From the NCBI GenBank assembly GCA_039707655.1, contig CM077670.1:142828001-142892000 (forward strand): a DNA stretch of 64,000 nucleotides, in the 5' to 3' direction. The notes under the pieces were generated by a model, which had not been told where the DNA came from, did not search any database, and saw only the letters and a program-made list of their open reading frames with translations. Below, piece by piece: positions 11,989-23,360 of this stretch (position 1 is the first letter of the stretch; each line of letters opens with the position of its first letter). The position numbers and the translations under genes were made by a program. Origin of the DNA: Elymus sibiricus (Eukaryota > Streptophyta > Magnoliopsida > Poales > Poaceae).

Positions 11989-12894
11989 GTAGCAAGAATA
12001 CAAATACGTGCCTCACTACCCACTCTGTCACTGGGTGAGGACACCGCAAGATTGAACCTACTACTATGCACCACTTTCACCGAAGACCTAATTGTTTACA
12101 TGGCCAAAGAAAACGCATAGATCAGAAAGCATTACATAGCTATAACAATCATACATAATAAAGTTTAGAATATAACTCAAGCACTTTCAATGAATAATCT
12201 GATCATAAACCCACAATTCATCGGATCCCAACAAACACACCGCACAAAAGTATTACATCGGATAGAACTCCGAGGAGAACATGGTAGTGAAGATCAAATC
12301 AAGAGAGAGAGAGAGCCATCTAGCTAATCACTATGGACCCATAGGTCCTGTAGGAACTACCCACACATCAATGGAGGGGTAGCAAGGTTGGTGTAGAAGT
12401 CCTCCGTGGTCGATTCCCCTCCGACAAAGTACCGGCGGAGGCCTCTAGAGGAGATCGCAGAAGAACAGAGGCTTGTGGCGGCAGAAGAATTGTTTAGGGG
12501 CTCCCTCTGATGTTTTTGGGATTTTAGGGAATTTATGGAAGTCGAATTAGGTCAGGAGGGTTTACGAGGGGCCCACAAGCTCTGGTGGCGCACCCCCCTA
12601 GGGGCGTTCCGTGTGAGCTTGTGGCCCACTCGTAGGTCTTCTGGCCTCCTCCCAAAGCTTCATGGGTGTCTTCTGGTCCAGAAAATATCACCGTAAAATT
12701 TTATTGCATTTGGAATTCGTTTGGTATAGTTTTTCCCTGAAACAATAAAGTAGGCAAAAACAGAAACTGGCACTGGGCTCTAGGTTAATAGGTTAGTTCC
12801 CAAAAATGATATAAAATTGCATATAAAGTATGTAGAATTGATATAATAATAGCATGAAACTATCAAAAATTATAGATACGTCGGAGACGTATCA
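11989..12894 (-). repeat. inverted, truncated LTR of the same Athila-like family
   Basis: Read on minus from 12894 it begins TGATACGTCTCCGACG and follows the family LTR to the stretch equal to cacgtatttgtattgttgcc, where it stops at 11989 against the end of the plus-strand LTR. About 900 bp of the roughly 1550-bp LTR remain. Its right end touches the truncated LARD-like LTR A. It is a separate insertion in opposite orientation, so the pair makes a long imperfect inverted repeat. Confidence 0.75.
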
Positions 12895-15800
12895 TAGCTT
12901 CGTAACCCTACTTCGTACCTTCCACTCGATAAGGTAAACTTGCAATGTGATACGTTGCAGCCACAAGGGTCGATACATTGAATGTATTCGCAAGCTTTAC
13001 CAGGATTGGCTTGTTGGAAAAGTAAACTTGCAAGGTTGTGCGGCTAGGTTTCCCTTTGCGCAAAAATAGTTTTCCTACCTCTGTAATAGTGGTCTACTCT
13101 AATATATAGTATTTGAGCATGTGGGTTCCCGGTCACGCGGTAGCCCCAACCTTCCCAGATGACGCTGCTGGTATCTCACCATGAGCCTGGGTCGGTCCAC
13201 ACTCCCCTTTGGTTCAACCCATTCATTTTATTTAAGAAGAGGTGATGAGATCAAACTGACAATTCTCGGATGAGTTGCTCAAAAGTTGTCCATAACTGGG
13301 GACACGGCTAAGCATGATAAGTTTTTACACTCTGCAGAGGTTTGTGTACTTTGCCCGTGATTCCCGATCACACCCTTAAGCCACTAAACTTCAATTGTGA
13401 AGTAGCCAGGTAGACCAAGACGAGACTTTTGGGAAGCAGTAGCCCTCTCAGACACGGCTAATCCATACCATCCTACATGCAAGATCTACATCTGCTAGTC
13501 AGCCCAGGAGGGTTTCCCACAACTTACTTGGTCCAGATAAAGCCCATATTGTCTCACGGTTACATATGGAAGCTACCCAACTTTGAACTCGTACAATCCC
13601 TTTGACCCTGAGCGGTCTCCCACAAAACACGTGGCCACCAAAGCAATACCGAAGCACCGCCCAGATGATTCATTAATTAAGTAGTAGTTAAGTAGTCAAC
13701 CATGTGGTTGTATGGTGGAATAATATAGGTGTTTCCCAATCCATGTTATAGCAGCTAAGCAACTACTCGCCGGTTACAAGGTCAGGGTATAAAAGGACCT
13801 ATATCATTCCACTAGGTTCTATCAAGCATAAAGTAAAAATCCTATAGGGGTTTCCTAGTTGAAAACAACTACAATGCAAGAAAACATAGGTTATGATCAA
13901 AGTTCCACTTGCCTGTATTGACGATTCTTGAATCTCATAATCCTGATCACGTTACTCTTCGCTCGCCGTACAATCTAACGTAAGTAAAGAGCAATCATAA
14001 ACAACCATACAATACAATGAAACATACAACAAGTGTTGTGCATGGTGTCAATGTCATTGTGCTGTGAGATCATGTGTTAGGTTAACTCATAAGAGTTTGG
14101 AAACAACATAGTGGTTGTTAATTAGAATACATGTGTCAACATAAAATGGTTCATCACATAAGGAGTACGTGATGGTAAGTTGTGCAAATATTGAATCTGA
14201 CAACCACAACTGAATCATGGTCTATGAATCTTGGATAGCCAAGTTCATGTTCAAGTTTGAATGGCAATTCAAGCTTGTTGGCCTTTCATGAGCTTGAATA
14301 AATTAAAGTCTGAAAATGATGACTTGGTCTGGCTTCCAATTGAAGTTGGATTTGAATTAGGGTTCATCTCATTTGAATACAAATTGAATTGAGTTCACAA
14401 TTTGATTTGGTTCTCTTAAGTCAAATTTGATTATGAACTATTTCATAATTGGCTAAGTTGGTTCAATTCAACTCAATTATAATTAATGTTTCCCTAAATT
14501 CAAGTACAATCCAATATAGATACTAGGGTATATTTGTTGGATTCAAGTTCAATTTAAAGTGAATCATAACTCCAACATATTTACTATAGTTTGCTAATTT
14601 GATTTAGGTTAACTAAAGTCAAATTTAAATCCAATTGATTACCAGAGTTCATTTACTCAATTTGGTTCAACTAAAGTGAAGTACCAATCCAATGTGGTTG
14701 CTAAGGTTTATTCATTTGATCTTTAGTTTTAAATTAAAGTCAACTGTGAATCCAATTGATTTGCTAGGTGCAAATAGTTTCAAACTTTATTTAATTTAAT
14801 TTGACTTCATCTGTCCCTATAGTTAAATATTCACTCCAAAATGATTACCAGGTTTAATTCATGTCATTAAATCATATTGCATTGGTTTTAGTAAAATTAA
14901 ACTTAGCGTTTCAAAGCTATATTCAAACTATGTTTCAGTTAAATTCAAATGTTATTAGAATTTCCTAAAGTCAAATAATAATCCAAACATAATTGCTAAA
15001 TTCATACTATAGTTTCTGAACTCATTTGTATGATAATTGTTTTATTAAACAAATTTATTTCAAAGTTAAACCTAATTAGGTTAAATTTCTATTTGAATTC
15101 TAGCTTCTACTGTATTCTGTTTAAAACATATATTTAAATTATTCAAATTTAAACTAAAGTGTTTTGTGATGAAACTATATTCCACTAGGTTCAATTTTCA
15201 AAAAGAATCAATTTATTTGGATTTATAAAGTGCAAGTTATGCTCATTTTAAGTTTGAATTCATTCTGTGTGAATTTGAATTTTAAGTTATTCAAATTTGA
15301 AATGTTTCTGGACAGGGTGGAAGTATATTTCATAAGGGTCATTTTTTCAAAAAGAATCATCTAATTTGGACTTGTAGATAATTAGTTATGAAGGCTTTAG
15401 TTTCAGGGGCTTTTCTGCAAAGTTGCCAATTTCTAGAGATTTAATTTAATTCGATTTTCTGTTCTGGATAACGTTGTGGATAAGGTGGGTGACGTGGCTA
15501 TTTCTGATTGGATGATACTGTTTCGAATAAGTGAACTAACATGTGCCTTTAGATCTAGATCAGACGGTTGTGATTAAACAGAGAGGGGCTAGGGTTTGGT
15601 CCTCACCGGAATCTCACCGGTGGTGACGCATACGCGGCAGCAGGCGGCGGCGCATGGCTCGGGATCGACGGAGATGGCGCTCTGGTGGGTTCTGAGTGCG
15701 GTGGAGAGCACGGCTGGACGCGGCTCGACGAGCTGGACTTGCTGGTGGCCTTGGGGATCCTCGGGGACGACGGAGTCGACGCGCAGGAGCTCGCCAGAGT

Positions 15801-17112
15801 TCGAACGGCGGCGGACGGCTTTGGGTGTGGACCAAGTGCTCCAAAACAAGCGTCTGAACATGAGACAAATGGATCAGGAGGTGTGTGCGAACGCGGCGGA
15901 TCGAATGGACAAGGTGGCGTGGCCAGACGTGTGCTCACCTCACCGGAGACGACGACGATGCGGCGGAGGGCTTCGGTTGCCGACGAGGTCGATGGTCCAC
16001 GGGGTTCCAGGAGCGGCGGAGATGTCCAGGGGGTTCCAGGAGCGGCGGAGATGTCCAGGGGGCTTGCAAGAGAGTGGCGGATTGAGTGGTGGCCGTGGGA
16101 GGTCTCGGAGAGGGCTTGGTTTGCCGGAGCGTGCTAGGACAGAGCGGTGATCGTGCGTTCGCCGGCGGTAGCCTGGCAGCGCTCGGATCGAATCGATTGG
16201 GGCAAAAGAGAGAGAAGGTCCGAGGGGTTTTATAGGTGCGGTGGCCGGGGTCGAGGTGACCGGAGTGCGCGTGGTCGTGGGGTCGTGCGCGCAGTCATGC
16301 ACAGGACCGTGCACGCGGTGGTGATCGTGGGTGCGGGAGGTTAGGGGAGGTGCTGACCCGTGGGCCCAGGCGGTCAGTGAGAGAGAGAGGGCGTGGTAAG
16401 AGTTGGGCTGCGGCGCCGGCTGGGCTGACTAGCTAGGCCTCGGCTCGGCTGACTGGTCCAGTTGGGCCTTTTGTCTGTTTTTCATTTATGTTTCTGTTTT
16501 CTCCTTTTCTTTTTCAGTTTGTTCTATAGATCCAAATAGAATTTGAATTTGAATTTTCTTCAAACAAAGAACATATTGTAAATTCCAAATGGAATATTTA
16601 GGAATGGATGAACTTTCTGTTTGGGCATTTTGGACAAAATAATTCCTGCACTTATATTTCCTATTTGAATTTGAATTTGGTTTCTAAATCAAAAGTGTTT
16701 TAAATCCATTTTAGAAAAATGGTAGAGGGTCATGGTCATTGTTTGGACTTGTGGAATTCATCTTCCTGCCAAAATAATACAAAGCCAATTTTAAATAATT
16801 CCCTTTGATTTCAATTGATTTCAAACTGAATCCAACTCAATTCTTTTGGGAGAATTATCCTGGCTTAAATATCACTTGGGACTTCTTGAAAATAGTTTTG
16901 CCCAAATAATATTTCAAAAGGCTTGGGTTCCTACAAAGCTAGCTAGGGTTTCAACTAGTGGCATTGGGATTTTATCCCTTCCAGGCAAACAATCAAGAAA
17001 ATTAAAGTCAATCACAAGCATTCCTAGGCAATCATGGGTACTTCCTAGAAATTTTTTAATTCCATGTGAATTTTTCAACATACCAGATTTGGGAAAAATC
17101 TGGGATGTGACA
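12895..17112 (-). repeat. LTR A of the LARD-like element
   Basis: 4.2 kb matching LTR B over essentially its whole length. It has an AT-rich section with the repeated words ccaattgatt and caaatttgaa (14200-15560), a GC-rich core (about 15590-16440) with frames on both strands, and a right end ...gggatgtgaca. The core carries a local duplication: ggggttccaggagcggcgga occurs twice, at 16001-16020 and again starting at 16029. The GC-rich frames are low-complexity and differ between the copies, so I treat them as LTR leader sequence, not genes. The outer edge is lost at 12895. Confidence 0.75.
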
Positions 17113-17114
17113 GA

Positions 17115-17149
17115 CTACCACCCTTAAAAGAGATCTCGTCCCGAGATCT
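17115..17149 (-). other. polypurine-like tract and perfect 19-nt hairpin next to LTR A
   Basis: ctaccacccttaaaagagat (17115-17134) is purine-rich on minus and abuts the LTR; the same 20 bases recur at 17378-17397. Overlapping it, AGATCTCGTCCCGAGATCT (17131-17149) has two 8-nt arms and a 3-nt loop. The same tract and hairpin occur in internal B at 32725-32759 (second tract at 33025-33044), and a near-identical hairpin lies beside the Sukkula-like 3' LTR at 49778-49796. Confidence 0.6.
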
Positions 17150-19451
17150 GGAGAGGCTAGAAAGAAAGGTCTGGGTCTGTTGTCTGGGTAATGTCGTTAC
17201 CATATGTACTCTTGTGCCCTTGGGTTCCTATCTTCTTCGTTGGTCTCTGTGGTGCTCAAAATAATTCTTCGGGTGGTAGCTCTATTTCTCAAGGCTTCCT
17301 AATTACTGGGGTCTGGTTGGGGTGTGATGCCTCCCGGAACTATCCTTATTTCTCTCGGTCTCTTATGTTCCAGGTTGCTACCACCCTTAAAAGAGATTAA
17401 GGTTGGGGCCTCCTGTGGTTTCACTCCTTAAGTGCTGATACTGGTAGTTCCTTAAGATTCTATAATTATAATATCATCTACCAGCTTGATAAGTCTACTG
17501 TTCTTCTGTTGCAGTGTTTCAGACTGTCTTGTGAATCCGTTTGTGATCATATCACATGTTCTTCCTTAAGTGGTCTTACTATTTCGCTTACTACTGCCCA
17601 AAGAAATTCTGTCTGTACTACCTATCTTCTCATGCTTAGGGTAACTTTTCATCTACTCCATCCTGTCATTCATCTCATGGTCCTGGGGTATGTATCTTCT
17701 GCAATGATACCACATGTAAACTTCCTGTCTGTAGTGATCTTGTGTCTATACCACCTATCTCGTGCAACCATTCTTTGTTACTAGTCTGATTCATGGGTAA
17801 ATTCCAAAAATCAATTCCCATTACCGTTTGTAGTCCTGGGTGATCCTTGTTGTCCTTACTTCCACACCTGAGTCTCACAACTCCTTATCAGGGGTGGTCT
17901 TCTAATATATGGATCTTTCCGGTCGTTCGGTCGAGCTCTTACTCAGCGTTTGACCTACGTTTGGCAACGGTTGCCTCTACGGGGTCACGTACTATTCCAT
18001 CTAGGTTCTGGGCTTACGTCGTTTCTCGACTATAGGTGTCTCGCTCAAGACTATTTGCTCCTCACAGTAAGGCGAATAATAAGAGTAGACGTCATGGCGA
18101 TCAACTCATAGCGTACCCAAATCATTACCAACCATGGGGTTTGGAAATCTTCATAGTCCTAACACTCGGTCTTCCTCGCAAGCGTTCTTGAAGTCCTTCC
18201 TGCTCCATGCCTCGAGTCTGGGTCTTCTGAAGCTTCTTCGGTCTTGCGACGACGTCGTCTAACGTTATCTCACAACTCTTAGATGGCAAAAGTCCTATAG
18301 CGTTAGCTATCAACTATCGTTTCCTCAGAGGTTCTGTCTTCTCATGTGAAAAACTTCTTCTATCATTTGTAGGGTCATATTACTCCCATTCAGTCACGCT
18401 TGTACAATCCTTTCAAAGCTGTCTTACTAGCGCGAGCAATCATCCAACTCTTGCGTAGAGGTTAAGGCCAGACGGATTACTGAAATGTAGTTTTACTAAC
18501 GTTTCCTCATCGACTGCTCATGCGAGTCACTCCTTCTTCGCTTTGACTACTTGGTTGGCTTGATGCTCAGTCTGGCCAATGGGATGACCCCCCTGAAAGA
18601 AGAAAAATGGAAAAGGATGCAAAATGCCTGGTCTTTCAAGGCGCTTCTATTTACTGGCATATCCGATACTGACGTCATCTTCCATCCTTACAAATCTGAC
18701 ATATCCATCTGGGTTCTGGTGATTATTGCGCGGTGATCTGGTTAGTATAGCTAACATCTGTTCCATTCGGTCATGCTCATTGGGTAATTGGGGTTCCGTA
18801 TTCTTGTCATGCCTGGCTTTCTCATAGTCGAGACAATATCCTGAGACAAATTATCCCCTTAAATAGTCCTTAGAAATCAATGACAGGGTCTTCTAACAGT
18901 CTAAACTTCTAGTTCCTTACTGACTCTGTTCTTCCTCCTGGAAACAACAACACGTCTCTGGTTAGGTTTCTAATTGGTTTTGCCCTTCGGTTTACTTCAC
19001 CGTAGGGTAGTGGTTATTGTTCATCTTACGCATTTGATACTTCCTAGTCAGTGTTCTTTGTTTTTCTATTAACCGAGGTGTCCAATTTAATCTCTCTTTC
19101 TCGATTACGGTGTATGGCAATACAAAAATTTTGGGGTCAAGAAGACTTTCATTTCCTGGTAATAGTGCTAATACATAACTGATCATACTTACCTTACATC
19201 ATGACTACTACTTCAGCTATTTACAAGTCTAAGGATGTTTCTACAACTACACATCCCAACGGCTAAAGGGTCTCCAATGGTGCTGGGTGTTGCTGACAAC
19301 TTCAAATTCTTCCTCCAGTGGAGTGTTCGCTGTTCCTAATTCCATCTCTGAGCGTGAGGCTCAATCTGGTTCTCAGTACTGGGTTCCTACGTTGCTGACT
19401 AAGTCTTTCTCACAAATGTGGTTGACTTCTGATTCTGGTCCAAACACTTCC

Positions 19452-20691
19452 TCATAGATGGCTCTGAATGCTGATCTCCCTATGCATCCTTGAAACAATA
19501 TGGAGTTTCCTTCGGTTTGTTCTATGTATACGGGCCATCCACTCCTGTGGGCAGTCCTTAGCAAAATGTCCACGTTCCATGCAACTGAAACATTCAACCA
19601 AACTCATGTCTTTCCAAGGTCTGATCTTCTTCTTGGCTTCCCATTCTGTCAACATGATCTCCATTTCTTGTTGGTCAATCTCTACAGTCTCGGTGTCTTG
19701 CAGATCTCTTTGCCTCCACTTATATCTCTTGAACAGTGATGTTTCTCCACCAGACATTGCACAGTCACAATGCGGCTCTTCATCTTATTCTCCATTGTAG
19801 GGCACTTGCTTGTGTAGTGTCCTGGGTTTCAGCATCTGTAACAAAGCAACTGACTCAAGTCCTTCTCCATGGGTACTGATGGGTTGGCTGGGTGACTGTC
19901 AGTCTCTTCACTGTGGTTGGCATTCCCGTGTTTTCTGCGGTCATGCCTTTCAGGCACTTCTTCTTCTACGACAATGCGGTTCACTTGGCTCTGGGTGAAT
20001 TGTTCTAGGTACAATTCCTCTAGGTCTTCATCCATGCTTGCCATCTCAGGGCAATCCTTGGCAAAGTGTCCCGGATTTCTGCACTTGTAGCAAGGTAACT
20101 TTGATGGCTCGCGCAGTCTTGCAGGTCTTTCACATTTTGGCTCAGTGCAGTCTCCTGCGTAGTGTCCAGGCTTCCTACAACTGAAATATATCACTCTGCT
20201 CATATCCTTCTTGACAGTATCCCTCATACTCTGGACTCCTCCCTTCTGGTGTTGGAGGCATGTGCTCCTCCAGTGCATGGGTCCTTCACATTCCGTGCAG
20301 ATGATGTGACTCAAATCCTCCTTGGTCAAGATCAGCTTGCTACTGTGTCTACTCACTCTACCACAGGCCAATGACTTGAGGGGTGTCCAACTTGTCCGCA
20401 TTCATAGCAGGTGTACTCATCTGTGTCTAATCCTCCGCCAACCGGGGTGTCACACATGATGGGTGTTCCTTGCGGAATTATTCTCCCATCCAAATCCTTT
20501 TCTTCCTCCTGAGGTTGTGTCATTGTTGCCTTCCTCTTAAAGGTTCCATAGCTGGGCAGAAAATGGTCGGTCCCTTTGCAAAAAAGGCATGTAACCTCTT
20601 CTGCAGGGTGATCCTTCTCAATAGTGGCAATCCAATTGGCAGTCCTTGCACTAATTGCTGATCCGGACAAAATCAATCGCTCGGGGTCCAT
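19452..20691 (-). pseudogene. multi-zinc-knuckle (seven CCHC-type) ORF, broken
   Basis: Starting at ATG 20691 (MDPERLIL), the minus strand encodes seven C-x2-C-x4-H-x4-C-type positions in order: CLFC (last Cys lost), CYEC (last Cys lost), CTECEGPMHWRSTC, YFSCRKPGHYAGDC (first Cys lost), CYKCRNPGHFAKDC, CYRC with a stop inside, and CFSCMERGHFAKDC. Between knuckles are acidic and basic spacers. It is broken by frame changes near 20380 and 19800 and by the stop inside knuckle six; the copy in internal B reads through at that point. Zinc knuckles bind RNA or single-stranded DNA. One or two are usual in gag; seven is the number in CNBP/GIS2-type cellular proteins. It may be an expanded nucleocapsid or a captured host gene; I cannot decide. 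Confidence 0.65.
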
Positions 20692-21214
20692 GGTGTCAAC
20701 TCTGGGGTATTGGGTGGTCTAGGTTAGGGATGAGAGAAAAAGACGAGGGAGATAGATACCCTTATGCTAATCCCACTAGCATTATATATAGCCTCGTATG
20801 GCCTCAATAGTTGTAGCCTCAGAAGGCAGTTAATATACTCATAGTTAGCGTTCATACCTAAGGTCTGTTCATATGTTCTCACTTCTTTCGATGTTTCCTT
20901 TGTTTCCACCGTTCTCATCGTAACTCTTCAGTGGCATTCTTCTGACTTCCTTCATAATTGGGCAGGCTTCTAATTACGTTGTAAGTAGTTCACACTTCAC
21001 ACAATTCAAAGAAAATAGATTTCATTTGACAACATAACAATAAATTCACACAAGCAACAAGGTTCAAAGCCATTCCTATGTAAGGTCATACTGCATCCAG
21101 CATGATCTCATCAAACTACTGTACAACACTACATCAGATTGACAAAGTACTGGTTTGTGCGTAACGTTCTACTTCAGGTTAACATAATAGTGGTGGTCAA
21201 ATCTAAGCTTCCTA

Positions 21215-21529
21215 TCAGCTTCGGTTCTCCTGCTTCTTGATCCATGTGGTCGATCCTTCTTTCTTGGATTGCTTCACCCTGGGGTTGTTCTTGGCCCTCT
21301 CCTTTGCGAGTTCCGCTTTGTCTGATCTTAGTTCATCCTCAATTCTGTTAAGGTGCTCCTGAGTGCAATACAAACGAATCCAGAGTCTCGTTCCCAACCT
21401 CTTGATTGCTTCCCATGCAACATCTCTTGTAGCGTCGAAGAATGTAGCTTGGAGTGTCGGGTTGGTGATCACATGAAGTCCTCTGGCCTCATGGGTGTCT
21501 CCTTGATCAGAATACAAGTGAAGTTGCAC
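21215..21529 (-). pseudogene. short ORF near the 5' end of internal A, possible gag remnant
   Basis: A 104-codon minus frame with TNPTLQATFFDATRDVAWEAIKRLG, then a Lys/Glu-rich helical stretch (LNRIEDELRSDKAELAKERAK) that looks coiled-coil-like. Just upstream, about 21530-21720, are further short open pieces in other frames, suggesting a longer reading frame broken by frameshifts. It lies where gag should start, 300 bases after the primer site. I do not recognise a named domain. Confidence 0.4.
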
Positions 21530-21830
21530 AATCTAACAGTTCCTTCCTTAATGCCAGATGGTGAATCCTTTCTACACTGCTTCTCCATGCAATCCCATGC
21601 CCATGCTTAACATGATATCCTTCAGTGCTCTTGGGAATTCAGTGTCTCCCTTCAAGGTCATGCTCAGCATTGGAATCTCGTTGGCTGGTTCCATGAATGT
21701 TGTCATCTATATTTTGAGAAGAAGAGAATTAGAATTTATTGGGATAAGGATATACAAGACTATCTATCTAAAAATAGATTTTGTCCTATGGTCTCTCAAT
21801 TCCTAGGGTCACGTCCTATAGACAACATGT

Positions 21831-21842
21831 GCTCTGATACCA
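21831..21842 (-). other. primer binding site, initiator tRNA-Met type
   Basis: On minus TGGTATCAGAGC, three bases inside the end of LTR B. This is the standard plant PBS complementary to the 3' end of initiator tRNA-Met. It fixes the element's orientation and marks LTR B as the 5' LTR of internal A. Confidence 0.9.
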
Positions 21843-21845
21843 TCT

Positions 21846-22587
21846 TGTCACGACCCGGTCCCTGAATGGGCCTTGAATCTCTGCGCTTACTGTGTCAGTC
21901 CCTGGATCAATTGCTGACACGCACAGTCAACGATGAAATATCGAGAATGCATCATGTGCCAAGTATTACATCGCGGATCCAGTGCTTTACTATACACACT
22001 TGCTTAGCTCATAGGCTAGCTTACAAATCAAGCATGCAATGGAGATAATGTTCTAGTCTTGTCGTGTCCATGCACTCACAGGTAGAAGTTGAGTATATCG
22101 TTGTAACCCTACTTCGTACCTTCCAGTCGATACGGTAAACCTGCAACATGATACGTTGTAGCCACAAGGGTCAATACATCGAATGTATTGGTAAGCTTCA
22201 CCAGGATTGGCTTGTTGGAAAAGTAAACATGCAAGGTGGTGCGGCTAGGTCTCCCTTTGCGCGAAAAGTTTCCCTACCTTTGTAATAGTGGTCTACTCTA
22301 ATATATAGCATTTGAGCATGTGGGTTCCCGGTTACGCGGTAGCGCCAACCTTCCCAGATGACGCTGCTGGTATCTCGCCAGGAACCTAGGTTGGTCTACA
22401 CTCCCCTTTGGTTCAACCCATTCGTTTTATTTAAGAAGAGGTGATGAGATCAAACTGACAATTCTCAGATGAGTTGCTCAAAAGTTGTCCATAACCGGGG
22501 ACACGGCTAATCATGATAATTTTTTACTCTCTGCAGAGGTTTGTGTACTTTACCCGTGATTCCCGATCACACCCGTAAGCCACTAAA
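21846..22587 (-). repeat. LTR B of the LARD-like element, outer part
   Basis: Starts tgtcacgacccgg on plus and matches LTR A from about 22099 (gtaaccctacttcgtacctt) up to the CACTA insertion. The first ~250 bases have no counterpart in LTR A, which is truncated there. The last three bases, AAA, are the CACTA target duplication. Confidence 0.8.
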
Positions 22588-23360
22588 CACTGGAGCATCG
22601 ACATGCTATACAAACGGTTTTTAACCCCTTTCCGTGACAGTGTTTTAAACCGTCACCTTGCCTGTGTTTGCGATAGGGGGGTCCATCCCACATGATCCAG
22701 AAACCATTGGCGATAGGGAGCGATGACCCAGACGCTCTGCCAAATGTAATCGTATGCGATGCAGGAACATATCGCACACACTATATTTAGGCACACGTGT
22801 GGGATTGGTGATCAATCGCCCACGTCTCTCACGAGTCAAACATTTCTAATTGCACAGGCAAACCAAACGGTGTTTGACATTCGATCGTTTGTGACATATT
22901 ACCTAAGACACACGGGAATCATAGAATTTGTGCACGATATGTGGCCCATCGCACACGTGTATTCTATGGCAAGCGTCTGCCATGCATGACATCATCGCAC
23001 ACGTTTCCTGAAAAATTTACGAGTAGGATTGCATTTTGTATTGGGCACGGTTTCCTCTAAGCTCACGTGTGCGATAATGTGCTATCACAAATGGTTGAGG
23101 AGCCCCTACACACACATAGAAGTACTGCAAATCATCTGCGATTTGATGTGTATCACCAACGGTTCAGTTCATATCTCGTGTGCTTTTCCTATAGATCACA
23201 GGCCGTTGTGCTACGAATGGCGTGTGCTTTCCATTCTGGATCCCACACGCTCAGTTACTAGAAACCGTGTGTGCTTTAATATGGCCTGCTTATGGCAAAA
23301 TATTGCATTTGAATCGCTCTGCAAAAAGAAAATTCGCCACAATATGCAACTGAACAAATA
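22588..23360. repeat. left terminal and subterminal repeats of the CACTA element
   Basis: Begins CACTG. The block gtttttaacccctttccgtgac near the end has a partner gtgacggttttaatatgata at the right. Words such as atcgcacac, catcgcacacgt and gtgtgcgat recur at 22774, 22946, 22993 and 23065, in both orientations. Such arrays are the expected binding sites of TnpA-type proteins. Confidence 0.75.

Larger units (their letters stand above)
17113..21845 (-). other. internal domain A of the LARD-like element
   Basis: 4.73 kb between LTR A and LTR B. Read on minus it has the tRNA primer site, a short ORF (21529-21215), a seven-knuckle ORF remnant (20691-19452), then about 2.3 kb without recognisable coding sequence, and a polypurine-like tract and hairpin beside LTR A. 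Internal B matches it but lacks about 235 bp (equivalent to 18420-18650). No protease, RT, RNase H or integrase motif was found. Confidence 0.65.

Noticed and set aside
12300..12318. (AG)n microsatellite and the (CT)n run at 39813-39834
   Set aside because: Short simple repeats inside LTRs, too short to deserve separate annotation.
15596..16150. 184-codon plus frame in the GC-rich core of LTR A
   Set aside because: Low complexity, and the matching frame in LTR B (31295-31768) differs by indels; no conserved protein.
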